Part shown: positions 1 through 11,699 of the stretch, piece by piece
Position numbering within the stretch: position 1 is the stretch's first letter
How the letters are laid out: every line of letters starts with the position of its first letter
Program-made: the position numbers and the translations under genes
Source of the DNA: Cheilinus undulatus
Taxonomy: Eukaryota > Chordata > Actinopteri > Labriformes > Labridae
Direction: 5' to 3'
Length of the DNA stretch: 64,000 nucleotides
Assembly: GCF_018320785.1 (NCBI RefSeq)
Contig: NC_054881.1
Coordinates: 20,708,275 to 20,772,274 of the forward strand
Notes under the pieces: model-generated
Databases searched by the model: none
Told to the model about the DNA's origin: nothing
What the model saw: only the letters and a program-made list of their open reading frames with translations

Positions 1-720
1 GTATTTAAAAAGTCAATTAACTTTAAACTGGTTTAAAATGAAAACTATTGGAATTTTAAAACGTGATTAAAAAGGGTGCGATTTATTTGGATTAACCACA
101 GAAATTCAGATATTTCTTGTGATTAAATTCCTTTTATACAATACACACCACAAGTTTCAGTTGAATCTCAGTCAGGTGAACTGTGCGATATAAAACATTT
201 ATAGACCTTGATGATCTACTTTGGTCTGCATTGTTTCCTAGTGTAAACTGGGAAAGAAATCTGAAGCTTGCACTGCATTAAGCACATTCATGCAGCCCAT
301 TGAAATTTTATTTAGACTTTACTGCAAGTATTATTCCTTTATTAACAGTATAAAAGTTTAAATAGTCAAGCTGATGTTGGAACTTTAATTGAAAAACAAA
401 TTTGAAAAATCCTACTTATTATCAAGGTTTATTTTTGTCCTGTATTATATGTATGCTATTCCTTCTCTGAGTCAAAGCTAAATTTGTATACCACACTGGT
501 ACATTTATATATTAAATGTATGATGTAGGCTGCTGTGTGTTGTCAGTCTGTCCTGTAAAGTTGAAATGACCTTTGGCTGAAGGATATTTGACAGTAATGC
601 TTGTAATCTCTGTGTATATTCAGTTAAAGTCAACAGGTTAAAGTTTTGTTTATGTCACCTTCAGTTCAATTAAATAAACCACATCTTTGTTTTGCCTTCA
701 TGTTGTGGTTCTACTTGTTA
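1..720. other. Gene-free AT-rich stretch, possibly the 3' UTR end of an upstream gene
   Basis: No reading frame here looks coding. A canonical AATAAA lies at 673-678, followed by a T/G-rich stretch, which is the arrangement expected at the end of a + strand transcript. I infer that this may be the tail of a gene lying before the window. Nothing in the sequence identifies that gene. Confidence 0.3.
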
Positions 721-1174
721 GAGCATGTAGAGACATGACACAAACTCACATACAAATGTAAATGGAGCTGCCTATTACAGCTCAACAAGGGGCTACTTTC
801 CTTAAAGACTCCCAATTGGTATTGAAATTGAGTACTTCATGAAAGTTGTCATGTCCAGGCTTGACTTGCTGGCTACTGTCAAAACAAGTCTGGTAATTCC
901 CTAAAATAGAAATAGTTTTGTGATTTTACAGGTTTGAAAAAAGACATGTTTATTTTTTACTCCTTAATATCTTAACCCTTAGTTAGTTTTAATGTGTGCC
1001 TTAGAGGAAAGCATAAAGAGGGGATAGCCTCAAATATAAAGTGTTTTAAATTTAGCCAAAATCAAAGATATTGAATAGGCTCTACTGTGAATCATACACA
1101 GAGGAACTGAAACTGAATGAATTGAGAGAAAAGTGGGTGTGCACACAGTGAAAGAGCATGTTCTTCACAGCTGA

Positions 1175-1358
1175 GAGGAGGGGGGCAGTGGGAGGGAAGG
1201 AGGGGGCGTTCTGGGAGGGTACAAGTCTGCTGGAGTATATAAGGGTGGGCAGATCTCACATGTAGCAACAGTCTTCAGAACACTGACAACTTCTGTGGAC
1301 ATATCTGCACTGAACGTTTCTTTTTCTTTCACAAAGGACAAACAAAGAAGAAAACAGA
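1175..1358 (+). promoter_or_regulatory. aplnr: aplnr promoter and 5' UTR with TATA box
   Basis: A purine/G-rich block (about 1175-1215, runs of GGGAGG and GGGGGCG that would suit Sp1/KLF-type factors) is followed by a TATA box, TATATAAG at 1236-1243. The receptor ATG lies about 115 bp further on, so transcription likely starts near 1265-1275 and the leader is about 90 nt with no intron needed. The factor assignments are inference from motif shape only. Confidence 0.6.
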
Positions 1359-2435
1359 ATGGAGATGGAGCCGACTGAAGGGCCTTATGATTACTACGAC
1401 TACGTGGAGACTGAAAACTCCACCATGTGTGACTATTCAGAGTGGACACCGTCATACTCCGTCATCCCGGTGCTGTACATGCTTATTTTCATCCTGGGCC
1501 TCTCTGGAAACGGGGTGGTCATCTTCACTGTGTGGAGAGCCCAAGGAAAGAGGCGAGCTGCAGATGTCTACATCGGCAACCTGGCCCTGGCTGACCTCAC
1601 CTTTGTGGTCACGCTGCCTCTGTGGGCAGTTTACACTGCCATGGGCTACCACTGGCCCTTTGGTGTGGCCCTGTGCAAGATCAGCAGCTATGTGGTGCTG
1701 CTCAATATGTACGCCAGCGTCTTCTGCCTCACCTGCATGAGCTTCGATCGCTACCTGGCCATTGTTCACTCGCTGTCCAGCACCCAGCTGCGTACCCGTG
1801 GCCACACAAGAGCTTGCCTCACAGCCATCTGGCTCCTGTCCAGTCTCCTGGCCGCCCCGACTCTGATCTTCAGAACGACAAAATATGATCCAACTAGCAA
1901 TCGCACATCCTGCGCCATGGACTTCAGCCTGGTGCTGACAAACAAAGAACAAGAGAGCCTGTGGATCGCTGGACTCAGTATTTCCTCCTCAGCTCTGGGT
2001 TTTCTTCTGCCTTTCTTGGCCATGATGGTGTGTTATGGTTTCATTGGCTGCACCGTCACACGCCACTTTAACACTCTGCGCAAGGAAGACCAGCGGAAGA
2101 GGAGGCTGCTGAAGATCATCACCACGCTGGTGGTGGTATTTGCCGCCTGCTGGATGCCTTTCCATATCGTAAAGAGTGCTGATGCCCTCTCCTACCTGGA
2201 GCTGTTCCCTGCAACGTGTGCCTTCCTGCGTTTTCTACTGCTGGCTCATCCGTACGCCACCTGCCTGGCCTATGTCAACAGCTGCCTCAACCCCTTTCTT
2301 TACGCCTTCTTCGACTTGCGCTTCAGATCCCAGTGTCTGTGCCTACTCCACCTCAAGAAGTCCTTGCATGCAAGCCCCGCCAGCTCCCTGTCCTCTCAGA
2401 AGACAGAGGCTCAGTCTCTGGCCACAAAGGTGTGA
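1359..2435 (+). CDS. aplnr: Apelin receptor, class A GPCR (single exon)
   Basis: A 358-residue seven-transmembrane receptor, close to the roughly 360-380 residues usual for apelin receptors. It binds apelin and Elabela/Toddler peptides at the plasma membrane, and the family is known for Gi coupling and roles in heart and vessel development. The acidic, tyrosine-rich N-terminus carries an N-glycosylation site (NST at residue 20) and an early cysteine (C24), as in the family. Class A landmarks are visible: GNG in TM1, LALADLTF in TM2, DRY at 130-132, CWMP at 264-267 in TM6 and NPFLY at 311-315 in TM7. The serine-rich tail could be phosphorylated, and it lacks the longer tail of human APLNR. The ATG follows the TATA box at the expected distance and opens directly onto the N-terminus. 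Teleosts have more than one apelin receptor gene, so the paralogue letter is left open. Confidence 0.95.
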   Translation: MEMEPTEGPYDYYDYVETENSTMCDYSEWTPSYSVIPVLYMLIFILGLSGNGVVIFTVWRAQGKRRAADVYIGNLALADLTFVVTLPLWAVYTAMGYHWPFGVALCKISSYVVLLNMYASVFCLTCMSFDRYLAIVHSLSSTQLRTRGHTRACLTAIWLLSSLLAAPTLIFRTTKYDPTSNRTSCAMDFSLVLTNKEQESLWIAGLSISSSALGFLLPFLAMMVCYGFIGCTVTRHFNTLRKEDQRKRRLLKIITTLVVVFAACWMPFHIVKSADALSYLELFPATCAFLRFLLLAHPYATCLAYVNSCLNPFLYAFFDLRFRSQCLCLLHLKKSLHASPASSLSSQKTEAQSLATKV

Positions 2436-3310
2436 CGACAACTGCGGGTCAAGATTAACTCTGGGGGAAAAAGTTGAACAATTCAGAAGAATGCAGGTAA
2501 ATCAAAACTTGGCAGTGCTTAGTATGCCCAAAGATCGCCTATGGTCAGTTCCAGGGTGGCATCTTTGCTCCTCTCAGACTCTGTAGACCATTGTGGGAAA
2601 CAGTTGGGGTTGAAGTTTTGAGGGCTGGCCACACACAACCTCCTGCCTGACTTTCAGTAACATGGCAGCAAAACTAGACTTCCTAACACAAGGCACAAGG
2701 CAGTGCCACGATTGTCTTTTTTGGAATAAGTGGAATGTATTATTGAAGGACTACATGCTCTTGTGTCTCTTGGCTCTCCTGTGGACTGAATCAAAAAGAC
2801 TGAGCTCTGAACTTTGTCTCGTCAGTCTTGTTTGAATGTCTTACTCATGCATTTGATCCTGCTGTTCTTGTTTTCATTTGTAAGCACTTGAAGTGTGATC
2901 TCTACCACGCCACCCCACCCTCCAGCTCAGTCGGTAGAATCACAGGCAGCAGTTTTATGTGTGTATATGTATAGGAAGGGTATGCCAGTCAGTAAGAGGT
3001 GTTGGAGTCTGATAAGGGTGTTGTAAGAAGAGACGGAGATAGTGGTTGGGGTTGGGGTGGGGGGGGGGGGGGGGGGGGGTGCTGGGACCCAGACAGACAG
3101 ACAGATGGCAGCTGACAAATGTTTTCAGGCTGGTGGAGTGCCCAATTAAAAGGTGACTGCCTTGACAGCCTGCCTGAGTGCATGCATGTGTGATTGTGTC
3201 TGAGTTTGAAGGAATGAGTCTGCTTGTGTTGACTGAATAATAAAAGCATTTTGTGGAATACACAGTATTTTGAAACCATGTTCATGATTTGTAATAAAAA
3301 GGTGCTCTGA
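2436..3310 (+). other. aplnr: aplnr 3' UTR with two polyadenylation signals
   Basis: The stretch after the stop codon has no coding potential and contains AATAAA at 3239-3244 and again at 3293-3298. The 3' UTR is therefore about 830-880 nt. It includes the 21-G run at 3059-3079. Confidence 0.6.
3059..3079 (+). repeat. G21 homopolymer in the aplnr 3' UTR
   Basis: Twenty-one consecutive G residues, preceded by further G-rich sequence (GTTGGGGTTGGGGT). On the sense strand this would put a G tract in the mRNA. The length is likely polymorphic and prone to assembly error. Confidence 0.9.
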
Positions 3311-3733
3311 AAAACACAAACTCTCCCTGGTCTCTCTCTTTTCTTTCTTGTGATAGCTTGTTAAGTTTTGGTGGAATGTATTTTCTCCCATCCAGTGAAT
3401 GTTCTTCTTCTTCCTGTTGGTGCATTGCTGAGGGGAGGCAGTCGCCCTCCTATTGTGTTTCGCAGGGGCTGGAATCAAAGCATATGTCTGCAGGAAATGC
3501 ATGTAGGACTTCTGTTTCCCGCCTCCAACATTTTTGTTTCTTCACCCAAACAATCAGCGAGTACAAACGTTTCTAAATTGGATCAACAGAAGGACATATG
3601 GCTTTGTTTCAGAAATGTTTATGCCTGTTAGGGGTTAATAAAACAATGATTTCAGATCAGAAGAGAATCTAAGTTATAACTCATACCCAAGTAAGGAATA
3701 GGAATATAAAAAAAGAACAGGCATATAAAAGAG

Positions 3734-4281
3734 TGTTAAGTTTGGCAGCTATTTTTAATTTTAGTCTTAGTTTTAGTCTTTAGATGAAATGTCTTTTAGT
3801 GTTAGTCACATTTTAGTCATTTCTACCCTTTATAATTTTAGTATAATTTTAGTTGATGAAAACTCAAAAACATTTCATTCTAGTTTTAGTCCATAAAAAG
3901 TCCTCACATTTCAGTTTTTACTCTTAGTCCAAGCATTTACTTTCCTGCCTAAATCTGGTACCAAGTCGTGGTAGTGCGCTCTATGGACTCTCCCAAACCA
4001 GGGGTCCCTGCTTTCTACAGCTGAGAGGCAGAATAGATACAGATGCATTGTTTTTGGATAGATTTAACCACAGAGGAGAAATATCAATGATTTTGAATGT
4101 TCGACAAAAACTACATTACATTTTAGTCTAATTTTAGTCATCTTGACAAAAACTAAATTAACTTTTAGTGAGTTTTAGTCATCACAAATGGATTTTTGTA
4201 AGTCTTAGTCTAGTTTTTGTCATGGAAAAAACGGCTGTCGACGAACATTTTTAGTCGTAGTTTTAGTCGACGAAATTAACA
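3734..4281. mobile_element. Non-autonomous repeat rich in TTTTAGTC, with short terminal inverted repeats
   Basis: The block opens with GTGTTAAG and closes with ATTAACAC. It is filled with TTTTAGTC/GACTAAAA words on both sides of a unique centre (about 3960-4090). It has no reading frame. This type of CTAAAAC-rich element is common in fish genomes. A shorter, diverged copy lies at 34690-34775 in the same window. Class assignment (hAT-like MITE) is a guess. Confidence 0.55.
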
Positions 4282-4521
4282 CAGAAAAAAAACAAAAATT
4301 TAAGGAAGGAATTGTATTTGATTTGCATGTACAAATATATGAATATAAATATTAGGCCTGTCTGCATTAATGCATTATCTTTACAAGAATCATATTAATC
4401 ACATTCTTTATTCTTTATTCTTTATCTCAGCTAGGGCTGAAAATCACAATTAATTTAACTTTTTTTCTTCGATTTTGATTATTGAACATTTATTCCATCC
4501 CTGATTAGTTTGTGCTGTAAA

Positions 4522-4945
4522 TACAGTTGAAACTAGACATTTGCATACACTGTATAAAAACACACATGACCTTTTTTTCCCTCACTGTCTGACATTAAAT
4601 CAGACAAAACTCTCCTGTTTTAGGTCAGTTAGATTACCAAAATCATTTCTATCTGCTCAATGCTAGAATAATGAGAAAAAATATTTAGAGAATGTTTATT
4701 ACTTTCTTCAAAGTCTGAAGTTTACATACATTTCCTTAGTATCTGGTAGCATTACCTTCAAACTATATGACTTGGATCAGACATTTTGGGTATCCATCCA
4801 CTAGCTTCTCATAAGAGTTTGCTGAAGTTTTTGCTCATTCCTCCTGACAGAACTGAGGTAACTGAGTCAGGTTTGCTCGCACACTTCAGCTCTGCCCTCT
4901 TATTTGCTATAGGATTGAGATCAGGGCTTTGTGACCTCAGCAGTC
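4522..4945 (-). mobile_element. Truncated Tc1-like transposon end
   Basis: The left edge reads TACAGTTGAAAC, a typical Tc1-like terminus, and a second related direct repeat (AGTTTACATACA) lies about 200 bp inside. That is the IR/DR arrangement of Tc1 elements. The inner part resembles transposase complement (CCTCCTGACAGAACTG, AGGATTGAGATCAGGGC), so the element pointed to the minus strand. It stops abruptly near 4945, and no second terminus was found nearby. Confidence 0.65.
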
Positions 4946-7212
4946 AGCCAAAAACTCACAAAAAGTCACCTGCGCCTTGTGTTGCCAAACACTTAACCCT
5001 TTAGCTTTTCCCTTATTTCCTTTTCAATCTATAACAAGTTCATTTTCAATAGTTAAGTTCATGTCCTTTTTTCCAGTTTACCTGAAGTTATTTATTTTCA
5101 TTTAAAATAAGGAATACACGTTCTGTATCAGAACAGAAAGTAAAATAATATACAAAAATCCAACATGAAACAAACATTAAGCAGGGCTCAAGTCCTTGTT
5201 GAAAAAGTTTTATTGACTGTCCATGACTTTTGAGTGGCCATCAAAGTAACTCAAAGTCTCAAGGTTTGATTCACAACACATGCCATGCTAATCATTATCA
5301 AGATCACAGGCAGATGACCTGGTGGTAGCCAGGGTCCAACAGGGTTTTCCTGAAATCTGATTGTCCAGGTGAAATCCTTAACAATGATTGGCTATTTGTG
5401 TTGTCAGGTATTAATGCAAATCTGTAAGGTAGTTTTTTTTTTCATTTGGTTTTACTCACTTTAATACACTAGAGGGGAGGTCTATCAAAATGGCCCTGGG
5501 CATGCAATATTTTATCTGTTCTTCTTAATTTAAAGGATAACCACAGTCCTCTAAAATGTTCATATTAAGGCATGGACTGTCCATCCTATTAAACGTATTA
5601 TTTTCAGCAAAGAAACTCCAAAATCAGTAGTTAAGCCTTAAATTAGAATTTGCTGACCGTCCATTTTGAGGGTAATGAGCTTTTTCTTGGATAAAACAGC
5701 AACAGCAGGCAGACAGAAGGATTGGACTAATCCTTGTTGCTCTTTTGTACGATGGGAGTCGACTATCTGCCCCCGTGTAATACCTGTGACAAGGAGAATT
5801 GGCTTAGTTCAAATCACTTCCAATTACATTTCACCAGTTTGTGCCACTATGTTGAGTGTGACAGCTGAATGTCTCATCAGGTGAAAAGGGCAGCTTTAGT
5901 TTGAGACAGGTGAAATCTGACTACTTTTTTGTCCTTATTACAGTGAGAAACCAAACAGCTGCAGCGACAGCAACTCTTTCTCCTTTATCGCTGTTTCAGC
6001 ACTACTTAATCTCATCCCAGCCAAGTCACAAACACAGACATTCAAGCTGGGCTTTTGTTAAATAGATCACTTAATTTAGTCAAGGAAATCTAGACTATAA
6101 AACAAGAGATTTACCAAACACAAACTTTTGGTAATTAACATGTAAAGCTGACAAAGGAACATCCATGAATTAGATAAGAAATTCCAAGCAGCAGCCACTT
6201 TATAGGATGACTTGTCACATTATCCTCCACCTGTCAGCATCAAAGTCAAACCCTGCTGTGAAAGATAATCCGGGTAGATTATTTTCATTGGTTTTCAAGT
6301 TTTATGAAGCCAATGTGATCATGTTACAGATTTCATGGCATGCAAGCCGAAGAAAGAGAGAGAAAAGGAGGGATGAATGCCCTCTGATTCTCCGCTGCCT
6401 GCATGTTTGTCTGAAATGACAGTTCAGAAATGATTCAACAAATGCTTTCATTCCTCTGTAATAACAGAGTGTGAACATTTAGTGTCTATGCTGGAACCAG
6501 AATGGCTGCAGGGAATCCCGAGGGTGTAAACAGTCTGCCCTCCCTCTCCCTCTCTCTAAGAAATCACAAGCATGGACAAAAGCTCTCTAGAAAAAAAAGC
6601 TTAAATCATTAGATAACCTCTGCTCTTTAACAACAATAGAACTTTATCGCTGTACTTAATTGTGACACATTACTCACATTACTACACACCTTGCATCCAT
6701 ATCATTCATGCACATGTACTTGTACTGGTAAAAATCACTGACAAAAGATTGTACATATTTAAATCTTACACTTCTTTTTTGTTTTATTCATTTTTATATC
6801 TAATTTTTAATACCTGTATATCGAGAGTGAAGCTTACTGGAGTCAAACTCCTTGTTGCGTTAGCATACCTAACCAAAAAAGCTGATTCTGATATAGCAGA
6901 GGCAGAAAAATATAAAAATAAAATAATAAAAATATTTTTCTCCTAGTGTCTAATTAAACAGGCCATCCCCCAGTGGCAGTAGATTTCAAAGAAATTCTTG
7001 GTGTTGTGTTTTTTAAATTGCATGATCACATAAATCTTATAATAAGCATTTAGTTGTGCAATATTTTCTGAGATGTCCAAGATGTGCTGCTTATTGCTCT
7101 GTTTGAGGCTGTGCTTCTAACCACACAAATTAAATTTGTGGCAAGAGGTGTAAGGTATTAGTCATGATGCGATTAAAGGCCATAATTAGTTAGTGCATAA
7201 TTTAAAAAAAAA
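4946..7212. other. Intergenic DNA without recognised features
   Basis: AT-rich sequence with only short chance reading frames. A 72-codon frame at 5666-5884 shows no recognisable domain. I see no RNA gene or clear repeat. Confidence 0.5.
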
Positions 7213-7290
7213 TCATAAGTTCAGCCAGTGCAGTGTCTCCCTGCAGCCACAGTGATGTAAAATAACTCCACCACTGCTCCTTATTGTTAA

Positions 7291-7745
7291 CCTTGCAAAG
7301 CAGATAGATACGCCCATTTCTGTGTTTCTCACTGGCTCCCATCTGAACCGTTTGGACCCGGTTAGAAAGTGACAGGACCAATCAGCGACGACGGGCAGTA
7401 CTTTCAGAGTCATGACGTAAGCAAGCATCAACAAGAGGCCGATGCAATTATGGCGGAAGAGCTTAGCGTGGATGCTGCTAAAGTGCCAGTTTTATCAGAA
7501 CTTGGTGACATTTCTTTGTTAAAGAGGAACAAAGAACAGCAGTGAGTTGTTTGTTTTTCAGAAACGACAAAAGTCGTGTACTGACATGTCTACAGTCACC
7601 ATGGTTCGCGTTATGCAGCTCTATATGGAGTTTACTCCTTCAGTAGGGGCGCAGCTCAGTAGCGGCTACATCACGTGTTTTGTTGCTCTGATTGGCCAGT
7701 AAAGACGTGACAGACAGAAAGTTCATCCAATCACACTGAGTTTTT
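7291..7745 (+). mobile_element. Dispersed repeat X, copy 1, with an exon-like reading frame
   Basis: The copy starts at AACCTTGCAAAGCAGAT, which resembles the edge of copy 2 at 15.5 kb. Its 3' part (TTGTTGCTCTGATTGG, then CATCCAATCAC) recurs in other copies at 25.5 and 29.4 kb. An ATG at 7450 opens 31 codons beginning MAEELSVDAAKV. The frame reaches a stop at 7543, but GTGAGT at 7542 is a good splice donor, so this could be the first exon of an element-encoded gene. CCAAT-like and CRE-like (TGACGTAAG) words lie just upstream. The family is not identified. Confidence 0.5.
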
Positions 7746-8689
7746 CTTTTCTTTCTTTTCTTTTCTTTTTGTATTAGCATGTTTTTCTTCCTTGTTTTCT
7801 GTGGAAATATGTATTTATTAATTTACTTTCTTTAATAATATATTGCAGACAAAGTCCCACTTAGAACGGGAGGGTTTTAGAATTAAAAAAAAAGGTTGTT
7901 GCAGGATTGCAATCATTTTGTGCCTCAGTGTTAATTATACAGGTGTAAATACATACACTGATGCATACCTGCGACTTAGAAATGAGTAAAAGCTGGTCAC
8001 ACTGCAAAGAATATGTTGGAGAAAATGTTGTGAAGGTGCCCTTTAGGGTGCCTTCCAGTTGATAATGTAAAAAAAAAAACTCATTGATGATTAAATGCCC
8101 AAAACACATAGAGATCGGCGTGTTTATTGTATGAAAAGTAAATAAAGGCTGTTTCAGCAGCTTGCTGTTTATCATCTCATTTGACACCTACCCTGCAGCG
8201 GTGGCTACAAGCATTAAATATAACTTCACAGAAATAATCAGTCTTGTCACTGAGCCGGTCTTGATTTCTTTTGTAGCTCTTAAACAGACATCAGTCTTAG
8301 TTTCAGTCTGTATTTCGACCGGCTAAAAACTCCTCGCAGCAGCTTTAATTACCACCTCTGTAACTGGGGTAAGATGTATTTTTGTGTTGTGCCTTTATTT
8401 TCTGGTCTGACCCTTCAAGTCTAACCAGAGGGAAATCCCCTCTGACTTTGGAGGAAACCTAACAAATACACTGTGAAACCCAACACCTTAAATGGGCTGA
8501 ATACTGTTTGATTATCAGGTGATGTTTAACAATAGAGACGAGGGTCAAAGGTAAGAGGGCCTGGTTTCTGTTGGAGAGCCCATTCACTCATTCAGTGTCA
8601 TATCAAGGCTTGTTCCTCTGCGTTATTTTAAATCAGGCCTCCTGCGTGTTATACGCACATGTCTAACTGTCATAAATCAGAAGCTAATA
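7746..8689. other. Intergenic DNA without recognised features
   Basis: AT-rich, with a TTTTC-type simple stretch at its left edge (about 7741-7771). No credible gene or element was recognised. Confidence 0.5.
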
Positions 8690-9480
8690 AACCAGGTCAT
8701 GTAAAAAATAGACAGAGGAAGTGTGCACACGTTTCTCCTCTTTGTAACAATGGAGGCTGAGCAGCACAGCCAGCAGACCGGACCTTGGCCCTGGTTTGAC
8801 CATAGTGTGCTGGGATGAGATGCTGACCCTGGGGAGCGTCTTGGAGGACCCTCAGCTTCCTGCCGCCTGCCTCTGCAGACCTCCTCCTTGTATCGTCCCA
8901 GGAGGATGCCAGACCTCACGGACAGGATAGGAGTCAGCAGGCCAGGCAGGAAAGGCAGAGGGGTGGGCAAGGTAGGGGTTCCTGACCGGGGATATCCTGT
9001 CTTTCAGAAGCATCTTTATGCTTTTAGGGCCTTCTGTGACAAACATTAAGATGCATGCTCTACCTTAGGTCTGCTTCAGACTCTCCTTTACAGGACAAGA
9101 TGTCAGTCTTTGAGACAGGTTATCTCTTCTGAGAGTAGAGTCACAGAAAAAGGACAATAAATCTTCAAACATGTGTCTCAAACACCTGAGGTGACAAATC
9201 AGACATCTCTTTCTCCCTCTCTCGCCCGTCTCCCCCTCTGAGATGTCAGATATTTCAAAGGCAGCCATCGTTAGTGAAGACACGTCGTTTCCGATGGCAG
9301 AAAGGAGCGGAAGTGGCCAAGCTTTGGGTGACTCCGGATCTTGGGTTATGTGGGGGTCTCACTCAGATAGGATAGTCCTCTTCACTGTGCACAAAGCCCC
9401 CCTTCATTCCCTCCTCTATCCTCTCCATTGTGCATCCTTCGCTCCCTCACTCCAGCCTAAATGAACGCCCTGTCATCTTC
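8690..9480. other. GC-rich, apparently unique intergenic block
   Basis: This segment is clearly richer in G+C than its surroundings and shows none of the repeats seen elsewhere in the window. It contains frames on both strands (for example 97 codons at 8677-8970 on the minus strand), none with a recognisable domain. It could be a conserved regulatory element or a non-coding RNA exon. The sequence alone does not decide. Confidence 0.35.
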
Positions 9481-10309
9481 AGCAGCACCGAGCCAGCTCA
9501 GAGGCTCAGCTGCAGGGATTGAAGAGTCACAGGTAAAGAAAGCTGCACAGACACATGCAAACAAGAAATTATGCAACAGAGAGGCTGTGTGCCACGGTTC
9601 TGATTCATTCAGGGAGGTAACTTGGGTGCATGTGATAATGCCAGTTTGTTACTTAATCTTACAAGGTATTTTTGCAGATATATTTAAAATTCAGCTGATT
9701 GTGAAAGCTCATGTTATAGATGCAAACATGTGATCTGCTGCTGCTTCTTCTTAAAAGTCAACAGTCTGTAGCTGCCATACACAAACACAGTGAGAGATGG
9801 TACAGATGTGTCATGTATGTCTGCTATGTGGATTGTGGTTCAAAAGACACAATGGAGCAATTTCGTAATTTAATTTTTAAAAGATCTCCTGTGTACATTT
9901 TAACTCCCTTTGCTTGAAAATAAAAATTCTCATCATATTTCCAACTTTTGCCTGTAGTCCAGGTTATTTCTCAAGCGATGTGCAACACAAAAAGAATGTG
10001 GGCATGTTTTTATGTAGTAATATGTTGAGGGATCCCTGCAGCTCTAGTTGTTTTATTTAAGGACCTGCAGTTTATGTTTCTGCAGTTATTAAACTAAAAG
10101 AAAATAAGGGACCTCCAGAAAAAAGGCTTCAGTGGCAACTACATTAAGTCTATTTAACTCAAGTTGCAGGAAATTCACTTGAGTTGCGAAAAATAAAAAT
10201 TGAAAGCCAAAACAAAGAGCTCCAAGCTTTCTGTCAACTATATGAAACTGTGCAAACCTTTTGCTTTGGCTACATTATACAGTCAATGGGACGCAGCGAG
10301 CAAGGTTAT

Positions 10310-10640
10310 TATCTTTAACTAAAACTAAATTACTACAAATAAAATCTAAAAAACTAGCTAAAACTGTATTGTGTGCTTATAGAAGTAACTAAAAAAATAC
10401 ATAAATAGCATTAGCTTTAGTCTTTGACACAAGCTGACTGACTGGCATGTACATCAAACCCTGAGGAGTGTAAAGCAGTCCAGTTTGAATGGTCATGACC
10501 AAACACAGTGGTAATTTTGGGTTTTGAGTTGTTGTCAAATATCAAATTTGAGTAAATGGAATGGAAAGTGAAGATCAGCCATATTAATAGTAGTTTTTGA
10601 AATAGTATGATATTTACTTTCTCTGGCCGCGAAGCATTTC
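10310..10640 (+). repeat. Dispersed repeat Y, copy 1
   Basis: A CTAAAAC-rich head is followed by CTGGCATGTACATCAAACCC and then a TTGAGT...TCAAATTTGAGTAAAT segment. A diverged copy with the same order and orientation lies at 15235-15500, on the far side of nfkbil1. No reading frame. Confidence 0.55.
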
Positions 10641-10689
10641 TCCCCTAACAAGTATCCTATGTTACAAAAAAAAAATATATACACTAAAA

Positions 10690-11320
10690 CAAATAAGAGT
10701 CAGAAATATGAGAAGGTAAGTCATAAATAAAATATAAAAATTCAAAATTAAGAAACAAAAAGGCAAAATTATGAAATAAAAAGTCAAAATTTTGAGATAA
10801 GAAGTCAAAATTCTTACAGGATAAATCAAGATTATACAGTTTCATCTCATAATTTTGACTTATTATATTTTAATTATGGCTTTTTGTCTCATAATTATGA
10901 CTCACTAGCTCAAATTTTGAACTTTTATGTTATAATTTTCTCTTTCTACCCATAATTCTGGGTCTTCATTTCACAATTTTGGCTTTATTCTCATGACTTC
11001 ATCTTTTTATATCAAATTTTAACTTCTTTACTTCACAGATTCAATTTTAAATCTCCTAATTATGACTTTGATCTCATCATTGGGATTTTTACAATCCCAT
11101 CATCTCATTGTTAATATCAAACTATCTTTTATCTCAAAATTTTAATCTTTAATGTCTTAATCATGACATTTTTTCCCTTAGTTTCCACTTTTTACATAGA
11201 ATTATCACTTTTATCTCTAATTTGGGAATTTTTCTAATCTAAGAATTAAATTTTTTATATCATAATTATAACATTTTATTTCAGTTTTGATGTTTTAGCT
11301 CGTAATTTCATCCCTTTACA
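10690..11320. repeat. Inverted minisatellite-like array (about 20-bp units)
   Basis: Left of about 10838, degenerate units read like AAGTCAAAATTTTGAGATA. Right of it, the reverse complement (TCTCATAATTTTGACTT) recurs many times. The two arms therefore form a long imperfect palindrome, about 150 bp against about 480 bp. Units are strongly diverged, with spacing near 20-24 bp. Similar arrays occur in fish genomes. Confidence 0.6.
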
Positions 11321-11699
11321 TCAATAATAATAATAATTATTATATTAATAAAGAACTCGAAAATATTATAAAATAAGCTAAATTATAACTTTTTATGACA
11401 TTATTTCCATTTTAGATTTTTCTTTTTTTGATAATTATCTAACTCCGTTGTTTTCTGTTTTTGTTTTTTGTTTTTTTTTTTTTGTTTCGTAAAGTGGCAG
11501 AAATGGGCTTCCATACTTTTTAACCCATCTGCATGTTGTAAAAATAAAGGTCTTTACTTAGCCATCACATAGAGAGGGATGAAGCACACTCCGCATTTAA
11601 AGGCCCCCTGTTTAGCTACAGTTCGCTGTTATTTCAGTCAACCTGTCCTGAAGGATGGATTAACTTTTCAGTTAATAAATATCTGTTTTAGAAAGCTAT

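Noticed and set aside
1452-1952. 166-codon minus-strand frame under aplnr
   Set aside because: Antisense shadow of the receptor coding sequence.
5790-5870. Apparent match between frames at 5.8 kb (SNYISPVCATM) and 24.7 kb ([11 protein letters not shown])
   Set aside because: The similarity covers only about 33 bases with several mismatches and the flanks do not align; probably chance or a very old repeat.
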